Shown: positions 1 through 9,948 of the stretch, in pieces
Layout: each line of letters starts with the position of its first letter
Numbering within the stretch: the first letter of the stretch is position 1
NCBI GenBank assembly: GCA_903822205.1
Contig: CAIJOK010000039.1
Location: forward strand, 1 to 64,000
Direction: 5' to 3'
DNA length: 64,000 bases
DNA from: an uncultured beta proteobacterium
GTDB lineage: Bacteria > Pseudomonadota > Gammaproteobacteria > Burkholderiales > Burkholderiaceae_C
Notes under the pieces: generated by a model
The model's input: the letters and a program-made list of their open reading frames with translations, nothing else
The model's database searches: none
Told to the model about the DNA's origin: nothing
Program-made: the position numbers and the translations under genes

Positions 1-602
1 AACATGATGCGTCAAAAGTGATGATAGGAATGGAAAAGTCGCAAAAACTCCACATCTGCGGGGGTTACAGACCGCGTTTTGACAACTTTGGCATGGATTG
101 CGTACACAGCACGACCTTGTATGTCAACGTGAGACACCACCAAAAATTGGATTGATACGGTCTCAGTGCTGGCCGTGATGGGGCTGGCATCAGGCGCGGC
201 TTGGTGCCTTGTACCGGCAGATCGTCAAAGATAAACGAATGAGTCACAATGATTGCTACCAAACTTTGGACACAAGGCCGACCGAACGGCAGACCTCGAC
301 GTTGTCGCTGTTTTGGCGCAACACACACAGACCCTGACTGTGGGCGTATTCTTTGACACTGTCGCTCATCACCATGGCTGCCACTGCACCCAGCGCGATC
401 AAAAATCTGGCTACAGCGCTCTTTGGACTGAAAAAAAGCCGATCAGCCGATCAGCCGATCAGCCGATCAGCCGATACGCTGACGCCAACCCTGACGGCAC
501 TGATCGAAGGGTTGGGCAACCCCGCCCAAAGTGCTGTCGCAGCTTGCCCGCCAGGGTCGTCCATGCTGGGCCACACCGATTAACAGAACCCCTTTGCCAC
601 CT
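1..602. other. Left edge, no recognisable gene
   Basis: I see no convincing gene in these 602 bases. Short open frames exist on both strands (for example plus-strand 353-583), but none resembles a family I know, and the longest plus-strand one runs through the 8-bp tandem repeat at 441-475. guaB, which often precedes guaA, is not here. The stretch probably holds the guaA promoter and leader. Confidence 0.5.
441..475. repeat. 8-bp tandem repeat upstream of guaA
   Basis: Four perfect head-to-tail copies of GATCAGCC (441-472) followed by a partial copy, about 130 bp before the guaA start codon. It looks like a slippage-type microsatellite. It is one of many short tandem duplications in this window. 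Confidence 0.9.
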
Positions 603-2234
603 ATGCACCACAAAATTTTGATCCTTGACTTTGGTTCACAAGTCACCCAACTGATCGCCCGCCGTGTTCGCGAGGCCCATGTATTTTGCGAGATTCACTC
701 TTGTGATGTGTCTGACGATTGGCTGCGCGCCTATGCCCGTGACGGCAGGTTGCGGGGCATCATCCTGTCGGGCAGTCACGCCAGCGTTTATGCCGACTGC
801 ACCGACCGTGCACCGATGGCCGTGTTTGACCTGGGTGTGCCCGTGCTGGGTATTTGCTACGGCATGCAAACCATGGCGCAACAGCTTGGCGGGCAGGTGG
901 CAAGCGGCAAGTCTCGTGAATTTGGCCCTGCAACAGTGCAGGTGCAGGGGCGTTCTGCCTTGCTTGATGGCCTGTGTGATGAGCGGCAGGCAAATGGTGG
1001 TGCTGCGCTACGGGTGTGGATGAGTCACGGCGACCAGGTGACGGTACTGCCCCCGGGGTTTGGTGTGATGGCCAGTACCGACCCTTGCCCCATCGCGGGC
1101 ATGTGCGACGAAGCCCGCCGGTTTTATGCACTTCAGTTTCACCCCGAGGTCACGCACACCCTCAGTGGCACGGCCATTTTGAGGCGTTTTGTGCTGGATA
1201 TTTGTGATGCTTCGGCTGATTGGGTGATGAGCGACTATGCCCATGAGGCCGTGGCCAAAATTCGCACTTGGGTGGGCGCGGACAAGGTCATCTTGGGCCT
1301 GTCAGGCGGGGTTGATTCTGCTGTGGCGGCAGCGCTCATCCACCGTGCGATTGGCGACCAACTGACCTGCATCTTTGTCGACCACGGCCTGTTGCGGCTG
1401 AACGAGGCCGATGCCGTGATGGACATGTTTGCTGGCCAGTTGCATGCCCGCGTCATCAAGGTCGATGCGTCTGAGCAGTTTTTGACAAATTTGATCGGCG
1501 TGACCGACCCTGAGGCCAAACGCAAGATCATTGGCCGTGAATTTGTTGAGGTTTTTTACGCACAGGCGCAGGCACTGGTGGCCGCTACATCTACCGCAGC
1601 AGGCACGGTCAGTCCAGGGACCACCTGGCTGGCGCAGGGCACCATTTACCCCGATGTCATTGAATCTGGCGGACTGCACAACAAAAAAGCCGCCGTCATC
1701 AAAAGCCACCACAACGTGGGCGGTCTGCCCGAGCAACTGGGCCTGCGACTGCTTGAGCCTTTGCGTGAGTTGTTCAAGGACGAGGTCAGGCAGCTTGGCT
1801 TGGAACTGGGCCTGCCGTACCGGATGGTCTATCGCCATCCCTTTCCGGGTCCGGGGCTGGGGGTTCGCATCTTGGGCGAGGTAAAGCCTGAATATGCTCG
1901 TTTACTGCGCCAAGCAGATGCTATTTTTATCGATGAATTGCAAAACTGTAGGGACCCGGCCACCGGCAAGAGCTGGTACGACCTGACCAGTCAGGCGTTT
2001 GCCGTATTTTTGCCAGTCAAAAGCGTGGGGGTGATGGGCGATGCGCGCACTTATGACTACGTGGTGGCACTGCGTGCCGTGCAGACCAGCGACTTTATGA
2101 CGGCTGACTGGGCCGAGCTGCCCCATGCGTTGCTCAAAAAAGTATCCAGCCGCATCATCAACGAAGTGCCAGGCATCAACCGTGTGACCTACGATATTTC
2201 AAGCAAGCCCCCTGCCACGATTGAGTGGGAGTGA
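603..2234 (+). CDS. guaA: GMP synthase (glutamine-hydrolysing)
   Basis: Converts XMP to GMP with glutamine and ATP, the last step of guanine nucleotide synthesis, in the cytoplasm. The 543-residue product has the N-terminal class I glutamine amidotransferase domain (nucleophile Cys85 in GICYGMQ, His in FHPEVTH), then the ATP-pyrophosphatase domain with the P-loop GLSGGVDSA, then the C-terminal dimerisation domain ending in PATIEWE, as is usual for GuaA. I chose the ATG at 603 because the protein then begins directly with the amidotransferase strand ([13 protein letters not shown]). An upstream start at 531 would add 24 unrelated residues. It converges with phaM, whose stop lies one base beyond the guaA stop. 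Confidence 0.97.
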   Translation: MHHKILILDFGSQVTQLIARRVREAHVFCEIHSCDVSDDWLRAYARDGRLRGIILSGSHASVYADCTDRAPMAVFDLGVPVLGICYGMQTMAQQLGGQVASGKSREFGPATVQVQGRSALLDGLCDERQANGGAALRVWMSHGDQVTVLPPGFGVMASTDPCPIAGMCDEARRFYALQFHPEVTHTLSGTAILRRFVLDICDASADWVMSDYAHEAVAKIRTWVGADKVILGLSGGVDSAVAAALIHRAIGDQLTCIFVDHGLLRLNEADAVMDMFAGQLHARVIKVDASEQFLTNLIGVTDPEAKRKIIGREFVEVFYAQAQALVAATSTAAGTVSPGTTWLAQGTIYPDVIESGGLHNKKAAVIKSHHNVGGLPEQLGLRLLEPLRELFKDEVRQLGLELGLPYRMVYRHPFPGPGLGVRILGEVKPEYARLLRQADAIFIDELQNCRDPATGKSWYDLTSQAFAVFLPVKSVGVMGDARTYDYVVALRAVQTSDFMTADWAELPHALLKKVSSRIINEVPGINRVTYDISSKPPATIEWE

Positions 2235-2235
2235 A

Positions 2236-2751
2236 TCATCCGCCCTTGGGGGTGGTTTTGGGTGAGGTCTTGCGCGTTGCTTTTGGCGATGCGGTGGGTG
2301 TGGAGACTGCGTTCTTGACCTCTTTGGAAGCAGGCGTTGTGGCGCTTGCCTGGGCGGGGGCTGTGGCCGCAGATGGTGGCGCGGTCATGGCGGCTGTGGC
2401 GATCTCGGTAAATTGCTGTGTTAGCGACTGCCACAACTGCGTGGGGTCGATCAAGCCCGTTGCTGGAGTGGCAATCTCAGCCAAGTTCAGGTTCAAACCC
2501 TTGAGTGTGGCCAAGGTCATCTTTTGAACTTCCAGGGCCTGTACTGCGGCAGCCAGCGCCTTGGTGTTTTGGTCCAACCAAAAATGGACGGTTTTGAGGT
2601 CATTGATGCGTTTGTCCAACTCTGCAATGTCCAGCGAGGGCACAGCCCAGTTGGCCAAGTTAGGCATGGGTGGCAGGGGGGCGGCTTGGGTCAAATTTTG
2701 AAAAAAGTCAAACCCAAAGCTGAATGGGCTGGGCGATGGTGCATGGCTCAT
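2236..2751 (-). CDS. phaM: PhaM-like polyhydroxyalkanoate granule regulator
   Basis: A 171-residue protein resembling PhaM, which in Burkholderiales binds PHA synthase PhaC and DNA and helps distribute PHB granules. The conserved core is visible around residues 38-85: a DIAELDKRINDLKTVHFWL stretch followed by VQALEVQKMTLATLKG. The C-terminal third is low-complexity Ala/Pro/Thr/Lys and ends in a basic PKATRKTSPKTTPKGG tail, as expected for the DNA-binding tail. The ATG at 2751 has an AGGAG seven bases upstream, so it is preferred over the TTG one codon earlier. No phaC is in the window, so the role is inferred from family resemblance. Confidence 0.8.
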   Translation of the reverse strand: MSHAPSPSPFSFGFDFFQNLTQAAPLPPMPNLANWAVPSLDIAELDKRINDLKTVHFWLDQNTKALAAAVQALEVQKMTLATLKGLNLNLAEIATPATGLIDPTQLWQSLTQQFTEIATAAMTAPPSAATAPAQASATTPASKEVKNAVSTPTASPKATRKTSPKTTPKGG

Positions 2752-2855
2752 CAAAAATCTCCTGGTAGGCTAAAAACAGAGCGATGGTAGGCCACGGTTG
2801 GGCCAGCGTCAGGGGTGATTGACAGCACGACGACGATGACGTGGCACAAAGAAGG

Positions 2856-3800
2856 TCAAGGCGATGACGGCGTGACGGGCCTTTGGCGAGATTTGCGGGC
2901 TTCTTTTTTAAGCAGCTTGTTTGTCTGTCTTTGGGCATCTTGCATTTGTCCGTCAGACAGCCACCTCGCAAACTGCGACGGGGTTTCAAGGGTGATGCGT
3001 CCCAGTGCCAGCGATCGAAGGTCGTCGATCACCAGCATCGCGGCCTTGGGTAGATCGACCCGATTGCCACACAGCAAGGCACCGCGCCTGCGGCCAATGG
3101 CATCAAGCAAATCTGTCGTGCCCAGTGTACTGACACCTTCGAGCTTGAACCTTGCCTGTAGCAGGGCAGGGTAGTGCTGTTGCAAATAGCCCAACAAGGC
3201 CAGCGCCACCTCTTCAGCATCAAAGGCATTGCGCCCGATGGCCCCGCAAGCTGCTAGGTTGTGGCCACTTTGGGTGACTGTGATGCGTGGCCACAGCAGC
3301 CCGGGGGTGTCGTACAGATAAAAATCATCCGCCAGACTGATCCTTTGCTCGTGTCGCGTGATGCCGGCTTCGTCGCCGGTTTTGGCAGTGCCCTGGCCGG
3401 TCAGACTGTTGATCAGCGTGGATTTGCCCACATTGGGAATGCCGCAGATCAGCACCCGCAGGGGCCGAACCATGCCGCCCCGGTGCGGGGCCATCAGCCG
3501 GCAAGCGTTGATCAAAGACCGTGCTGCCACTAAGGTAGCGGTCAGTCCCATGGCACGGGTGCAGGGCTGGGCGTTGTAGTGCGCCAGCCAAAGATCCGTG
3601 ATGTCGGGGTCAGCGAGGTCTTGTTTGTTGAGCACCTTGAGCGTGGGGCGGCCGGCAGTCAGTGTGGCCAGCAAGGGGCTGGCGCTGGAGCCAGGCAGAC
3701 GGGCATCTAAAAGTTCGAGCACCACGTCGATCTGCGCGATGCGGCTGGCAATGGCCTTTTGCGTCAAGTGCATGTGGCCCGGAAACCATTGAATGCTCAT
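2856..3800 (-). CDS. Circularly permuted ribosome-biogenesis GTPase (RbgA/YlqF type)
   Basis: A 314-residue GTPase of the YlqF/YawG family. The G motifs occur in permuted order: G4 NKQDLAD near residue 58, then G1 GIPNVGKST near 120, then G3 DTPGL near 163. This order defines the family, which helps mature the large ribosomal subunit. The N-terminus (IQWFPGHM) is the classic start of these proteins. The C-terminal helical domain is followed by a basic tail. It lies 29 bp downstream of the YhgE-like gene on the same strand, with phaM beyond it, so the three may be cotranscribed. The exact ribosomal target in betaproteobacteria is not settled, so I give no gene symbol. Confidence 0.9.
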   Translation of the reverse strand: MSIQWFPGHMHLTQKAIASRIAQIDVVLELLDARLPGSSASPLLATLTAGRPTLKVLNKQDLADPDITDLWLAHYNAQPCTRAMGLTATLVAARSLINACRLMAPHRGGMVRPLRVLICGIPNVGKSTLINSLTGQGTAKTGDEAGITRHEQRISLADDFYLYDTPGLLWPRITVTQSGHNLAACGAIGRNAFDAEEVALALLGYLQQHYPALLQARFKLEGVSTLGTTDLLDAIGRRRGALLCGNRVDLPKAAMLVIDDLRSLALGRITLETPSQFARWLSDGQMQDAQRQTNKLLKKEARKSRQRPVTPSSP

Positions 3801-3829
3801 GATGATGGGTCAGAGCGACAGGGCAGGTG

Positions 3830-5812
3830 CTAGAGGTCCAGTGCAGGACGCAAGGCGCTGGGCTGCACAAAGCGCCAGCGTCCGACATAGCAGGCCACCG
3901 TGGCAGCCGCCAGTCCTGCCAGACCCACCCACTGTACGGGTTGCAGCCAGCCACCTTCAAAGGCCCCAAACAAACTGGCCTTGATGGCCTTGACCACCCA
4001 GGTGATCGGCAGATAGGGGCTGATCTGTGCAAACAAGCCGCCGCTCAGCTCGACCGGCAAAATGCCGCCCGACGACGACAACTGCACCGCCAGCAAGACC
4101 AGCGCCAAGGCTTTGCCGGCATCGCCCAGCGTGTGGGTCAAGGCCAGGACAATCAGCAAAAAGGTGGCCGAGGACACCGTCAGCGTGATGCCCAGTGCAG
4201 CCATGTCTTGCACTTGAATCTGCAAAAACCAGCGCACAGACACCCATACCAACAGTGCCTGTAACAGTACCAAACCCAGTGGCAGCAAGACCTTGCCCGT
4301 GAAGCGGGCCACGGCTGAAAACCTGACGGCTTGACGCGGTAGTCGCCGAATGTGGATCAAAAAGGCCGCCAGACTGGCCCCCAGCCACAAGGCACCCGGG
4401 ATGATGTTGGGCGCAAACCCGCTGCCGTTGTTGCGGACACGGGCTTCGACCTCCATGGTGGGCGACACAGAATTGGCCAAGCCCTGGGCGTTGCCGTCCA
4501 TGGTGCGCAGATTGGCGGGCAGAGAGGTCTCAAGCAGGTCAATAGCGCCCAACAAATGTTGCGCACCGGTGGTGACTTTTTGGGTGCCGTTTTTTAAGGC
4601 GACAGATCCATGGGCCAGGTTGTCTGCGCCGTTGGACAGCTCGTCCAATTTGCCGCTGTCGGGCCACTGGGTATCCAGTGAATGCAAGGCGGCATTCAGG
4701 CTGCGAATGCCTGTGGAGAGCGTTTGAACGCCCGTGTTCAACTGTTGCGCGCCCAGTGCCAGTTTTTGGTGCGAGGTGCTGGCAGTTTTCAGGCCCACAT
4801 CCAAATCAAACAGGCCTTGGCCCAGTTGTGTTACGGCCTGACGAACCTCATCGGGTACCAGTACGCTGTCGTTGATCCGCGCAGCAAAGGTGGTCATGCT
4901 GGCTTGAAGCCGAGATGCACCCGATGCCAACTGATCCAGACCGCGCCCCATCTCGTCATGCCCTTGCGCCAATGCCCTGGCTCCGTCGCCCAGGCGGGTG
5001 AGGTCGGCATTTTTAGGCCGCTGGGCGTAGAGGGTTTTGACACCGTTGCCCAGCTCTTTGACCCCCATCGTCAATTGACCGATTGCGTGTTCAATGCGAA
5101 CAGCCCCTCCAGACAGGTTGTCAGCGACCTTGGCAACCTGGCCTGCGCCCATGACCAGTTCTTTGGCCCCCCAGCGCAGTTGGGCTACGCTCTCGCGCAA
5201 TTGGTTCAGACTGCGCTGGGAGCCTGCCGCATCGGCCAATACCAAGGCCCAGCGTTGTTCGTTCAGGCTTTGATTGACCTCTCGGCCCAGGTCTTCGGCA
5301 AAGCGCCGGGCCAGTCCTGCACTGGGGTAACTGTTGCCCTCGGATGTGTAAATGACCAGTTTGCCGGCCCCCGCATGGGCACCTGGCACGGCGTTGGAAC
5401 TGAAGTCCTCAGGAACGATCAGGGCAAAAGCCAACTTGCCCTGGCGCACCAGGCGACGTGCCTCTTGTTCGTGGGTCATGTCCAGATAGCCAAAGCCGGG
5501 TTTGGCCTTTAGCCGTGCTGTGACATCCCGCCCCACGTTAAAAGTCTGCTGCCGGTATTCAAGACCACGGTCAAGATTGACGATGGCGACCGGCAAGTTG
5601 GAGGTATGCGCGGCAGGGTCCCACACGCTGGTTAGGTAGATCACCACATACAAAGCGGGTATCACCACCACGACGGCTGCGGCCAGCCACAGTCTGGGGT
5701 AGCGGGCAAACAGGAAAACCTCCATGTGGGCGATGGACAGGGCGGATGTAAGGTAGGTGGACAAGCACTGCAACCACTGCAACCATTGCAACCATTGGGG
5801 GAGCCACGTCAT
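3830..5812 (-). CDS. YhgE/Pip-family membrane protein
   Basis: 660 residues with the YhgE/Pip layout: one N-terminal transmembrane segment (about 39-60), a long extracytoplasmic region rich in L-x-x-G-A-x-x-L heptads (about 210-430), then about five C-terminal membrane segments of the ABC-2 permease kind (about 465-640). Relatives act as phage-infection proteins in lactococci and as type VII or efflux-like components in other bacteria; the substrate here is unknown. The start at 5812 is supported by AAGG eight bases upstream. Starting there, the first residues read WLQWLQWLQ, encoded by a 9-bp tandem repeat. A start at Met30 (5725) would remove this but has no visible ribosome-binding site. 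Confidence 0.8.
   Translation of the reverse strand: MTWLPQWLQWLQWLQCLSTYLTSALSIAHMEVFLFARYPRLWLAAAVVVVIPALYVVIYLTSVWDPAAHTSNLPVAIVNLDRGLEYRQQTFNVGRDVTARLKAKPGFGYLDMTHEQEARRLVRQGKLAFALIVPEDFSSNAVPGAHAGAGKLVIYTSEGNSYPSAGLARRFAEDLGREVNQSLNEQRWALVLADAAGSQRSLNQLRESVAQLRWGAKELVMGAGQVAKVADNLSGGAVRIEHAIGQLTMGVKELGNGVKTLYAQRPKNADLTRLGDGARALAQGHDEMGRGLDQLASGASRLQASMTTFAARINDSVLVPDEVRQAVTQLGQGLFDLDVGLKTASTSHQKLALGAQQLNTGVQTLSTGIRSLNAALHSLDTQWPDSGKLDELSNGADNLAHGSVALKNGTQKVTTGAQHLLGAIDLLETSLPANLRTMDGNAQGLANSVSPTMEVEARVRNNGSGFAPNIIPGALWLGASLAAFLIHIRRLPRQAVRFSAVARFTGKVLLPLGLVLLQALLVWVSVRWFLQIQVQDMAALGITLTVSSATFLLIVLALTHTLGDAGKALALVLLAVQLSSSGGILPVELSGGLFAQISPYLPITWVVKAIKASLFGAFEGGWLQPVQWVGLAGLAAATVACYVGRWRFVQPSALRPALDL
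5762..5797. repeat. 9-bp tandem repeat in 5' end of the YhgE-like gene
   Basis: Four copies of a 9-bp unit (CAACCATTG/CAACCACTG type), which in the minus-strand gene encode repeated LQW tripeptides near the N-terminus. The unit is a multiple of three, so changes in copy number keep the reading frame. Confidence 0.85.
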
Positions 5813-5922
5813 TAATACACCTTAAAAAAAGTCATATACATCTTATGATCATCATGATTTGCAATAAAGCATGTCGATAAAGCACTGGTTGCTATCATTT
5901 TATTATTTATGAAGTAGAAAAC

Positions 5923-5982
5923 TTATTGATAATTATTGATAATCATTGACGGTTATTGACGGTTATTGACAGTTATTGATTG
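5923..5982. repeat. 10-bp tandem repeat between YhgE-like gene and arfB
   Basis: About six 10-bp units of the form TTATTGAYRR, the right-hand ones reading TTATTGACGG, in the AT-rich 193-bp gap between the start of the YhgE-like gene and the end of arfB. It may overlap the promoter of the YhgE-like gene. No clear operator is visible. Confidence 0.85.
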
Positions 5983-6005
5983 TGAACGCATTGGGTTAGC
6001 GTGGG

Positions 6006-6461
6006 TCAGTTCTCGGGGTGGACAGGCCCGCGCAGGGCCTTGAGCTTGGATCGCAGGGTTTTGCCAGACTTTAGCCGCTGGCGTGATGCCTCTGTGGGGC
6101 GGGTGCTGTGCCTGGGCTTGGGTTGCTTGGCAAAGCTGTCGACCAGCTCTTGCAGACGCATCATGGCATCGAAGCGGTTGGACTCACGGGTGCGATGTTG
6201 CTGTGCCTTGATGACGATCACACCGGCTTGATTGATGCGACTGTCAGGGCTGGCCAGCAGCCGGGCCTTGACTTCATCAGGCAGGCTGGATGCCCTGATG
6301 TCAAAGCGCAGATGGACGGCGCTGGAGACCTTGTTGACGTTTTGCCCGCCCGCCCCCTGGGCGCGAATGCCGGTTAAAACGACTTCGTCGGTGCGTATTT
6401 GCAGTGGGTGCGGTGGGGGGGCATTGGGCGCATAGACCCATGGTTGGGGGGTGATCGTCAT
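6006..6461 (-). CDS. arfB: Alternative ribosome-rescue factor ArfB (peptidyl-tRNA hydrolase)
   Basis: A 151-residue stand-alone release-factor-like protein. The catalytic GGQ is at residues 38-40 within RAQGAGGQNVNK, which hydrolyses peptidyl-tRNA on stalled ribosomes. The C-terminal tail is highly basic (many Lys/Arg from about 110 to 145), as required to enter the empty mRNA channel. It lacks the codon-recognition domains of RF1/RF2. Its start codon overlaps the trhP stop as ATGA, so translation is probably coupled to trhP. Annotated elsewhere as YaeJ. Confidence 0.95.
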   Translation of the reverse strand: MTITPQPWVYAPNAPPPHPLQIRTDEVVLTGIRAQGAGGQNVNKVSSAVHLRFDIRASSLPDEVKARLLASPDSRINQAGVIVIKAQQHRTRESNRFDAMMRLQELVDSFAKQPKPRHSTRPTEASRQRLKSGKTLRSKLKALRGPVHPEN

Positions 6462-7744
6462 GGAAAAGTGCCCAGAGGGTTGTTATCAGACTCAGTCAAA
6501 TACCGGGCCACAAAAGCCCCTACAGCACGTTCTGGCAGAGGCAGCCAGACGGTGTGACCACTGCCAGGGGCTACCGTGATGGCGCTGCCGTCGTTATTTT
6601 GCATTTGGGTGACTTGAACGTCCCAATTGCCGTCTGGGGTGATGACCTCTAGCCAGTCGCCCACATGAAAGCGATTTTTGACCCGCATTTGCACCAGGCC
6701 ACGGGCGGCATCAAATGCCACCCCATCAGCCACATACTGGCTGCGGCCAGATTCTGAGTGGCCGCGCAGATAATTTTGGGTGTCGCTCGGGGTGTGGCGC
6801 TGCAAAAAACCCGATGTGTAGCCCCGATGAGACAGGCCGTTTAACTGCCCCAGCAGGGTGGGGTCAAACGGTCGTCCGCTGGCAGCATCGTCGATGGCGC
6901 GGCGGTAGCTTTGCACTGTGCGGGCGACGTAATACACGCTTTTGGTGCGGCCCTCGATCTTGAGCGAGTCCACGCCGATCTCAATCAGACGTGCGATGTG
7001 CTCGATGGCACGCAGGTCTTTTGAATTGAGGATGTAGCTTCCGTGTTCGTCTTCTTCAATAGGCAGCAGGCTGCCAGGGCGGCTGCTTTCTTCTAGGCAA
7101 TAACCAGCAACGTCCCGATCACCAATGTCGCGGACACGATAGTCCCAACGGCAGGCATTGGTGCAACTGCCTTGGTTGGCATCGCGATGGTTAAAGTAAC
7201 CCGACAGCAGACAGCGTCCCGAATAAGCAATGCACAGTGCCCCATGCACAAACACCTCCAGCTCGGTGTCGGGGCATTCTTGGCGAATGTAGGCGATCTG
7301 GTCCAACGACAACTCGCGCGACAAAATGACGCGGCAAACCCCCACCTGCTGCCAAAAACGCACAGCCGCCGCATTGACTGTATTGGCTTGGACGGACAGG
7401 TGAACCGGCATATCGGGCCAAGTCTCGCGTACCATCAGGATCAGCCCGGGGTCGGACATGATCAAGGCATCAGGCTCCAAAGCGACCACCGGGGCCATAT
7501 GGCTCAGGTAATGCTTGACCTTGTTGTCGTGGGCAAAAATGTTGGACACCAGATAGAACTTGCACCCTGCTGTATGCGTCAGGGTGATCCCCTGACGAAG
7601 CAAATCAAGGTCGCCAAAATCATTGTTGCGTACGCGCAGGCTGTAGCGCGGCTGTCCGGCATAGACAGCATTGGCACCAAACGCCAAGCCGGTCTGTAGT
7701 GCGGCCAATGATCCGGCAGGGGCTAAAAGTTCTGGAATGGGCAT
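6458..7744 (-). CDS. trhP: tRNA uridine-hydroxylation protein TrhP (peptidase U32 family)
   Basis: 428 residues, homologous to E. coli YegQ/TrhP, which makes 5-hydroxyuridine at tRNA position 34 with prephenate as co-substrate. The protein starts with PELLAPAGSL, carries the U32 core with FVHGALCIAYSGRCLLS and the Cys-rich segment around NQGSCTNACRW (probable Fe-S ligands), and has a C-terminal beta-barrel ending near residue 428. The ATG at 7744 fits the family start; the open frame extends 91 codons further, but those residues are not conserved-looking. arfB follows with a four-base overlap. Confidence 0.9.
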   Translation of the reverse strand: MPIPELLAPAGSLAALQTGLAFGANAVYAGQPRYSLRVRNNDFGDLDLLRQGITLTHTAGCKFYLVSNIFAHDNKVKHYLSHMAPVVALEPDALIMSDPGLILMVRETWPDMPVHLSVQANTVNAAAVRFWQQVGVCRVILSRELSLDQIAYIRQECPDTELEVFVHGALCIAYSGRCLLSGYFNHRDANQGSCTNACRWDYRVRDIGDRDVAGYCLEESSRPGSLLPIEEDEHGSYILNSKDLRAIEHIARLIEIGVDSLKIEGRTKSVYYVARTVQSYRRAIDDAASGRPFDPTLLGQLNGLSHRGYTSGFLQRHTPSDTQNYLRGHSESGRSQYVADGVAFDAARGLVQMRVKNRFHVGDWLEVITPDGNWDVQVTQMQNNDGSAITVAPGSGHTVWLPLPERAVGAFVARYLTESDNNPLGTFP

Positions 7745-8070
7745 GAGAAATGATGCAAAAAGCCTGACGGCGAATGAGCTTAACCGATCTGTCAGTTGCG
7801 GCAATCTTTGCGATACGAGCGTGATAGGAGCAAAGCAAAACCGATCCGGCGTTGCGATGTCAGCCAGCCGTGTCGCTCTATACTCACTAATCCGGTACGT
7901 CAAGCGGGGGCAAGCGGGGTCGATTGTGTGTAAGTTCCGGCAAATTAACGCGTTTGACTGTATTGTTTGGCGAAATGACACACTGAAATATTCTTTAGAA
8001 TCGCACTTCGCAGTCACGACGGTCGTAAGCTGGCGGTCGGTTTTACATTCACCACTTCAGAAAGTTGACA
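7745..8070. promoter_or_regulatory. Intergenic region between divergent trhP and the EPS operon
   Basis: 326 bp between divergent starts, so it must hold promoters for both trhP (minus) and the polysaccharide export operon (plus). It is AT-richer near 7940-8010. I cannot fix a -35/-10 pair with confidence and see no riboswitch or clear operator. Confidence 0.4.
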
Positions 8071-9291
8071 ATGATGAAAAGCATCCGTTTTGAGTTAAGC
8101 CTGCTGGGCATCGCATTGGCATCGTCCTCGGTATCTTTTTTCGCAATGGCGCAGGACTCGGGTCAGCTTGCCGGTGTGCCATGGGGGCCGGTTACCGTTC
8201 ACCCAACGGTCGATGTGGCCCACAAATCAAATGACAACATCTATTCTCAGTCATCACTGAAGATGAGTTCAAACATCACGGTGGTGGCTCCCAAGTTCAA
8301 AATTGAGGCCAAGACCGGCCCGCATACTTTTGATGCAACCGCTCGCATTGAAAGGGGTCTGTACAACAGCGTTTCGTCGGCCAATTACACAGACCAAGGC
8401 CTGAGCGGCAACGCTGCATGGGTTCTTTCGGGCCGGTCCGATTTGAAAATGATGGCTGAGTACTTCATAGGGCATGATGACCAAGGTTCCACGCCAGGTG
8501 TCACCCAGCACGACAAGCCAGATTTGTGGCATCAATCATCGGTCGGTGGAACGACGGCCTATGGAGCGGAGGGCGCTCAAGGGCGGGTTGAGTTCGATGC
8601 GGGACTGACCAATAAGCGGTACGAGAATTTCTTGGGCACACCAACAGCGCCTGACAATTTGAAGCGCGATCGTGACGATGCCAAGCTGGGTGCTACCCTT
8701 TATTGGCGTGTGATGCCAAAGACCAAGATGTTGTTTCAGGTCGCTCAAACTCAATACAACTATCGGCTGGATACAGTGCCAAAACTTTGGACCTCATTGA
8801 ACAGTACCGACCGCAAATTGCTGGTGGGCGTAACATGGGATGCAGCCGCCAAGACGACGGGTGTTTTCAAAATTGGGTCTGAAAAGAAAGATTTCGCTGA
8901 TGGAACCTTGGCTGACTTTTCAGGCACAAGCTGGGATGGGTCCGTCAGGTGGAGCCCTGTGACGTATTCCGGATTTGAAGTTGCATCAGGCAGAAGCACG
9001 AACGAATCATCGATCGGCAATGCGTCCCTGGACACCCGGCTGGGGTTGTCTTGGAACCACTCCTGGAACAATCGTTTGACCAGCTTACTTTCATTGAGTA
9101 ACACCAACACTGACTATCAGGGGGCCGATCAAACCGATAAAGTCAAGGCTTACGGTATGAAGGTGAACTATCAGGCAAGTCGTAACATCAAACTTGGTGT
9201 CGGCTATGACAGAACTGACAAGACATCCAGTAGCAAGACGGCGGAGTATCAGCGCGGTATTATTAACATTTTCCTCAGTGCGGCTCTCTGA
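8071..9291 (+). CDS. Outer-membrane beta-barrel protein of polysaccharide export locus
   Basis: 406 residues with an N-terminal signal peptide ending near FFAMAQ|DS. The rest alternates short amphipathic strands and ends in an aromatic/hydrophobic C-terminal strand (NIFLSAAL), as in outer-membrane barrels of the PF10082 / EpsL-like group found beside exopolysaccharide genes. It is the first gene of the operon, 99 bp before wza. Probable role: a companion pore or assembly factor in polysaccharide secretion. I chose the ATG at 8071; the next codon is also ATG, and a TTG two codons upstream is less likely. Confidence 0.7.
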   Translation: MMKSIRFELSLLGIALASSSVSFFAMAQDSGQLAGVPWGPVTVHPTVDVAHKSNDNIYSQSSLKMSSNITVVAPKFKIEAKTGPHTFDATARIERGLYNSVSSANYTDQGLSGNAAWVLSGRSDLKMMAEYFIGHDDQGSTPGVTQHDKPDLWHQSSVGGTTAYGAEGAQGRVEFDAGLTNKRYENFLGTPTAPDNLKRDRDDAKLGATLYWRVMPKTKMLFQVAQTQYNYRLDTVPKLWTSLNSTDRKLLVGVTWDAAAKTTGVFKIGSEKKDFADGTLADFSGTSWDGSVRWSPVTYSGFEVASGRSTNESSIGNASLDTRLGLSWNHSWNNRLTSLLSLSNTNTDYQGADQTDKVKAYGMKVNYQASRNIKLGVGYDRTDKTSSSKTAEYQRGIINIFLSAAL

Positions 9292-9390
9292 GATCTGCGC
9301 TTTCTGCTTATGGCAGGTCGCTTGCGTGATCCCGTTTGAAGGGTCTTGGTTCTGCTGGTTTGGTTTGTTTTCGTACTGAGGCATGTGTTG

Positions 9391-9948
9391 ATGGTTCGAT
9401 TTCTCAGGTATTTGTTGGCATTTGGTTGCTGGGTGGCTTCGATGGCAGCGTTTGCGCAGGGTGAGGCCGTCGTTGACCAATTGCTGTCCACCTACCGTCT
9501 AGGGTCCGGTGATGTCGTCAGCATTCGGATTTTGGGTGAAGATGACATGAAGCGCGAGAAAATTCGCCTAAGTGATGCAGGAACTATCTCGTTTCCCATC
9601 ATCGGTGAGATCAAAGTGCTTGGCAAGCGCGTAGCAGAGCTTGAGGCGCTGATCGCTGGCGGCTTGCGTGGGCGATATTTGATCAATCCCGTCGTGTCGG
9701 TCACGATCGAGGAATATCGTCCATTCTTTGTCAATGGACAGGTTGAAAAATCGGGTGCCTACCCCTTTCAGCCGGGGCTTACCATTCGCAAGGCGGTTTC
9801 ACTGGCCGGTGGCTTCAAGGAACGTGCATCTAAAGAAAAAATTTTCGTCATCCGCGATGACGACAAAACGCAGACCCCCATCAAGGTCGATCAGTCCACA
9901 CTGGTGAGTCCGGGTGACATCATCACCGTTGAAGAGAGCTTTTTTTGA
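9391..9948 (+). CDS. Polysaccharide export outer-membrane protein (Wza-type, short form)
   Basis: 185 residues: signal peptide to about AAFAQ, a Poly_export domain (YRLGSGDVVSIRILGEDD onward), and one SLBB domain containing FVNGQVEKSGAYPFQPGLT. This short OPX form lacks the extra SLBB and the C-terminal helix of E. coli Wza, so the outer-membrane channel may need a partner, possibly the barrel gene just upstream. Its TGA overlaps the TTG start of the wzc-like gene. The ATG at 9391 places the signal peptide correctly; an upstream in-frame start at 9346 would add a second hydrophobic stretch. Confidence 0.88.
   Translation: MVRFLRYLLAFGCWVASMAAFAQGEAVVDQLLSTYRLGSGDVVSIRILGEDDMKREKIRLSDAGTISFPIIGEIKVLGKRVAELEALIAGGLRGRYLINPVVSVTIEEYRPFFVNGQVEKSGAYPFQPGLTIRKAVSLAGGFKERASKEKIFVIRDDDKTQTPIKVDQSTLVSPGDIITVEESFF

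Noticed and set aside
353..583. Small open frame before guaA as a gene
   Set aside because: It is interrupted in character by an 8-bp tandem repeat, has no family resemblance and lacks a clear ribosome-binding site; it is left as unassigned.
531..602. Upstream extension of guaA
   Set aside because: The extra 24 residues are not GuaA-like; the family start is at 603.
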